A DNA stretch of 7,889 nt from an uncultured Cryomorphaceae bacterium (GTDB taxonomy: Bacteria; Bacteroidota; Bacteroidia; Flavobacteriales; Schleiferiaceae). Numbering within the stretch: the stretch's first letter is position 1; every line of letters starts with the position of its first letter. The DNA is taken from positions 1 to 7,889 of the forward strand of contig CALCFH010000113.1 in NCBI GenBank assembly GCA_937900215.1, written 5' to 3'. Below are positions 6,853 to 7,889 of this stretch, piece after piece. Made by a program: the position numbers and the translations under genes. Below the pieces are notes generated by a model. It was not told where the DNA came from, made no database searches, and worked only from the letters and a program-made list of their open reading frames with translations.

Positions 6853-7755
6853 TTATTTGGGATTTCCTAAATCTCTGTACAAATCTGCATTGTTGGCATC
6901 AACCAATGAAAGCGTGGTTTTCATATTTGATAGGTCCACTTCAGGACCATCTTCAAAAATGGAAACCAATTCTCTAGATTTCGCATCAAAAAACACATTC
7001 ATGAGATATGAATTCGGCCGCTTTTGATGCACTACTCTAAGATTAGCAATGGCCTTGGCTATATTGTCTTTTGCAAGTTGATGCTGTTCCGGATTATACA
7101 TTTGATCTAATCCCTCTTTGTGATAAATATAGTAGCAGTCTTTTAGATTTTTGAAAGCCGGACTTACCAAATTATCTGCAAGCCAGAATCTATTGGTATT
7201 ACCGCTTGAATTTTGCCAACCTGCCCCAAGAGGATCGTTTTGAGCATTAATAACAATGTTTTGTGCTTTAACATAATAAGACTCGCCACTTCCATTCTCA
7301 AAACTATCATGATCCATACCGATAATGACATGTGCATAAAAAGCAATAACTGAGGTAAGGTTAGAAACGTGAGTGTTTTCTATAAACTCCAATCGATCAT
7401 TCTCTAAATAGGTGAAATTAACACTCTTATCTATGACATTTAAAATAGGGCTTTTATAGGAGGAATTAAAAACGGGTCTGGAATACTGCACTTGAAGGGT
7501 TGCCTTGAACTGTCCCACACTTACTTGCTCAACAATATTTAGCACAAAAGTGCACTCGATTCTCTCGTCTTGAGTGTACTTTTCCCTTGTCCATTGCGTG
7601 GTATTAATGAATTCACGCAACCCACTTTCTAAACTTGTGAAAACTTGTTTGCTGGTATTCTGTACGTTAGGACTCAACACTTGAACTGTAGAAATGAGTT
7701 CTTGTGCTTGGGTAGTAAATGGCAAAAGAGCCAAGAAAAAGAGTAATCTATTCAT
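6853..7755 (-). CDS. porD: DUF4835 / type IX secretion protein PorD
   Basis: This is a 300-residue protein of the Bacteroidota-specific DUF4835 family, which current annotation names PorD of the type IX secretion system, the outer-membrane export route of the phylum. Its exact part in that machine is not well defined. A signal peptide (MNRLLFFLALLPFTTQA) is followed by a likely cleavage before Gln18, so the mature protein should be periplasmic. Family features seen include QVFTSLESGLREFIN (38-52), ERIECTF (64-70), a SRPVFNSSYK string (92-101) and FYAHVIIGMDHDSF (139-152). I see no transmembrane segment after the signal. The ATG at 7755 overlaps the coaBC end by 8 bases, and its stop abuts recN. 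The coaBC-porD-recN order is common in the phylum. Confidence 0.85.
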   Translation of the reverse strand: MNRLLFFLALLPFTTQAQELISTVQVLSPNVQNTSKQVFTSLESGLREFINTTQWTREKYTQDERIECTFVLNIVEQVSVGQFKATLQVQYSRPVFNSSYKSPILNVIDKSVNFTYLENDRLEFIENTHVSNLTSVIAFYAHVIIGMDHDSFENGSGESYYVKAQNIVINAQNDPLGAGWQNSSGNTNRFWLADNLVSPAFKNLKDCYYIYHKEGLDQMYNPEQHQLAKDNIAKAIANLRVVHQKRPNSYLMNVFFDAKSRELVSIFEDGPEVDLSNMKTTLSLVDANNADLYRDLGNPK

Positions 7756-7889
7756 TCCAAAGGTTTTCTATGGCATCTAAAATTTGAATGGCCAATTCAC
7801 TTTTAGTAACGAGTAATGTATCCTTGGTGTTGCCTTTATTGTCTAGTAATACGGCCCGGTTTGTATCGGTCCCGAACCCAGTAGAGGCG
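7748..7889 (-). CDS. coaBC: CoaBC C-terminal fragment (phosphopantothenoylcysteine synthetase end)
   Basis: Only the last 46 residues before the stop lie in the window; the gene begins beyond the right edge. The frame reads ASTGFGTDTNRAVLLDNKGN and ends in a helix containing KSELAIQILDAIENLW. This fits the C-terminus of CoaBC, where GF-TDTNRA-type strings, a basic/acidic KSE and a final ILD helix are typical. CoaBC joins cysteine to 4'-phosphopantothenate and decarboxylates the product, two steps of coenzyme A synthesis. The call rests on this short end and on its place before porD and recN. Its last 8 bases overlap the porD start. Confidence 0.8.
   Translation of the reverse strand, partial: ASTGFGTDTNRAVLLDNKGNTKDTLLVTKSELAIQILDAIENLWNE

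Overview
The window comes from a chromosome of the phylum Bacteroidota, most likely an environmental Flavobacteriales- or Cytophagales-like lineage. The evidence is AT-rich DNA, the coaBC–porD(DUF4835)–recN gene order typical of the phylum, a FabI of the type common in the phylum, tRNA genes without an encoded CCA, a near-perfect Bacteroidota promoter (TTTG, 18 bases, TATATTTG) and the absence of Shine-Dalgarno leaders. The genus cannot be told from this sequence.

Left part (1-838, minus strand): tRNA-Lys(UUU) and tRNA-Leu(GAG) lie 112 bases apart. They are followed after 17 bases by an alpha/beta hydrolase that runs off the left edge. The tRNA-Lys promoter shares a 57-base divergent gap (839-895) with aroK.

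Middle (896-3164, plus strand): aroK (shikimate kinase), then after 10 bases an exported M14 zinc peptidase that appears to start at TTG.

Right part (3218-7889, minus strand): one tightly packed run, coaBC (C-terminal end only) > porD > recN > fabI > GH53 endo-galactanase lipoprotein. Junctions are an 8-base overlap, direct abutment, 21 bases and 11 bases. The first four are core genes: coenzyme A synthesis, type IX secretion, DNA repair and fatty acid elongation. The last is an accessory glycan-degrading lipoprotein. The run converges on the M14 gene across a 53-base gap.

I see no CRISPR array, mobile element, phage gene, toxin-antitoxin pair or recognisable defence system, and no clear evidence of an undescribed system. 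Most of the window is conserved housekeeping content. The points worth a second look are the isolated GH53 gene at the end of the recN–fabI run, the TTG start of the peptidase, the overlapping tRNA-Lys/aroK promoters that suggest a leaderless aroK mRNA, the three inverted repeats between the tRNAs, and the hydrolase placed directly behind a tRNA.
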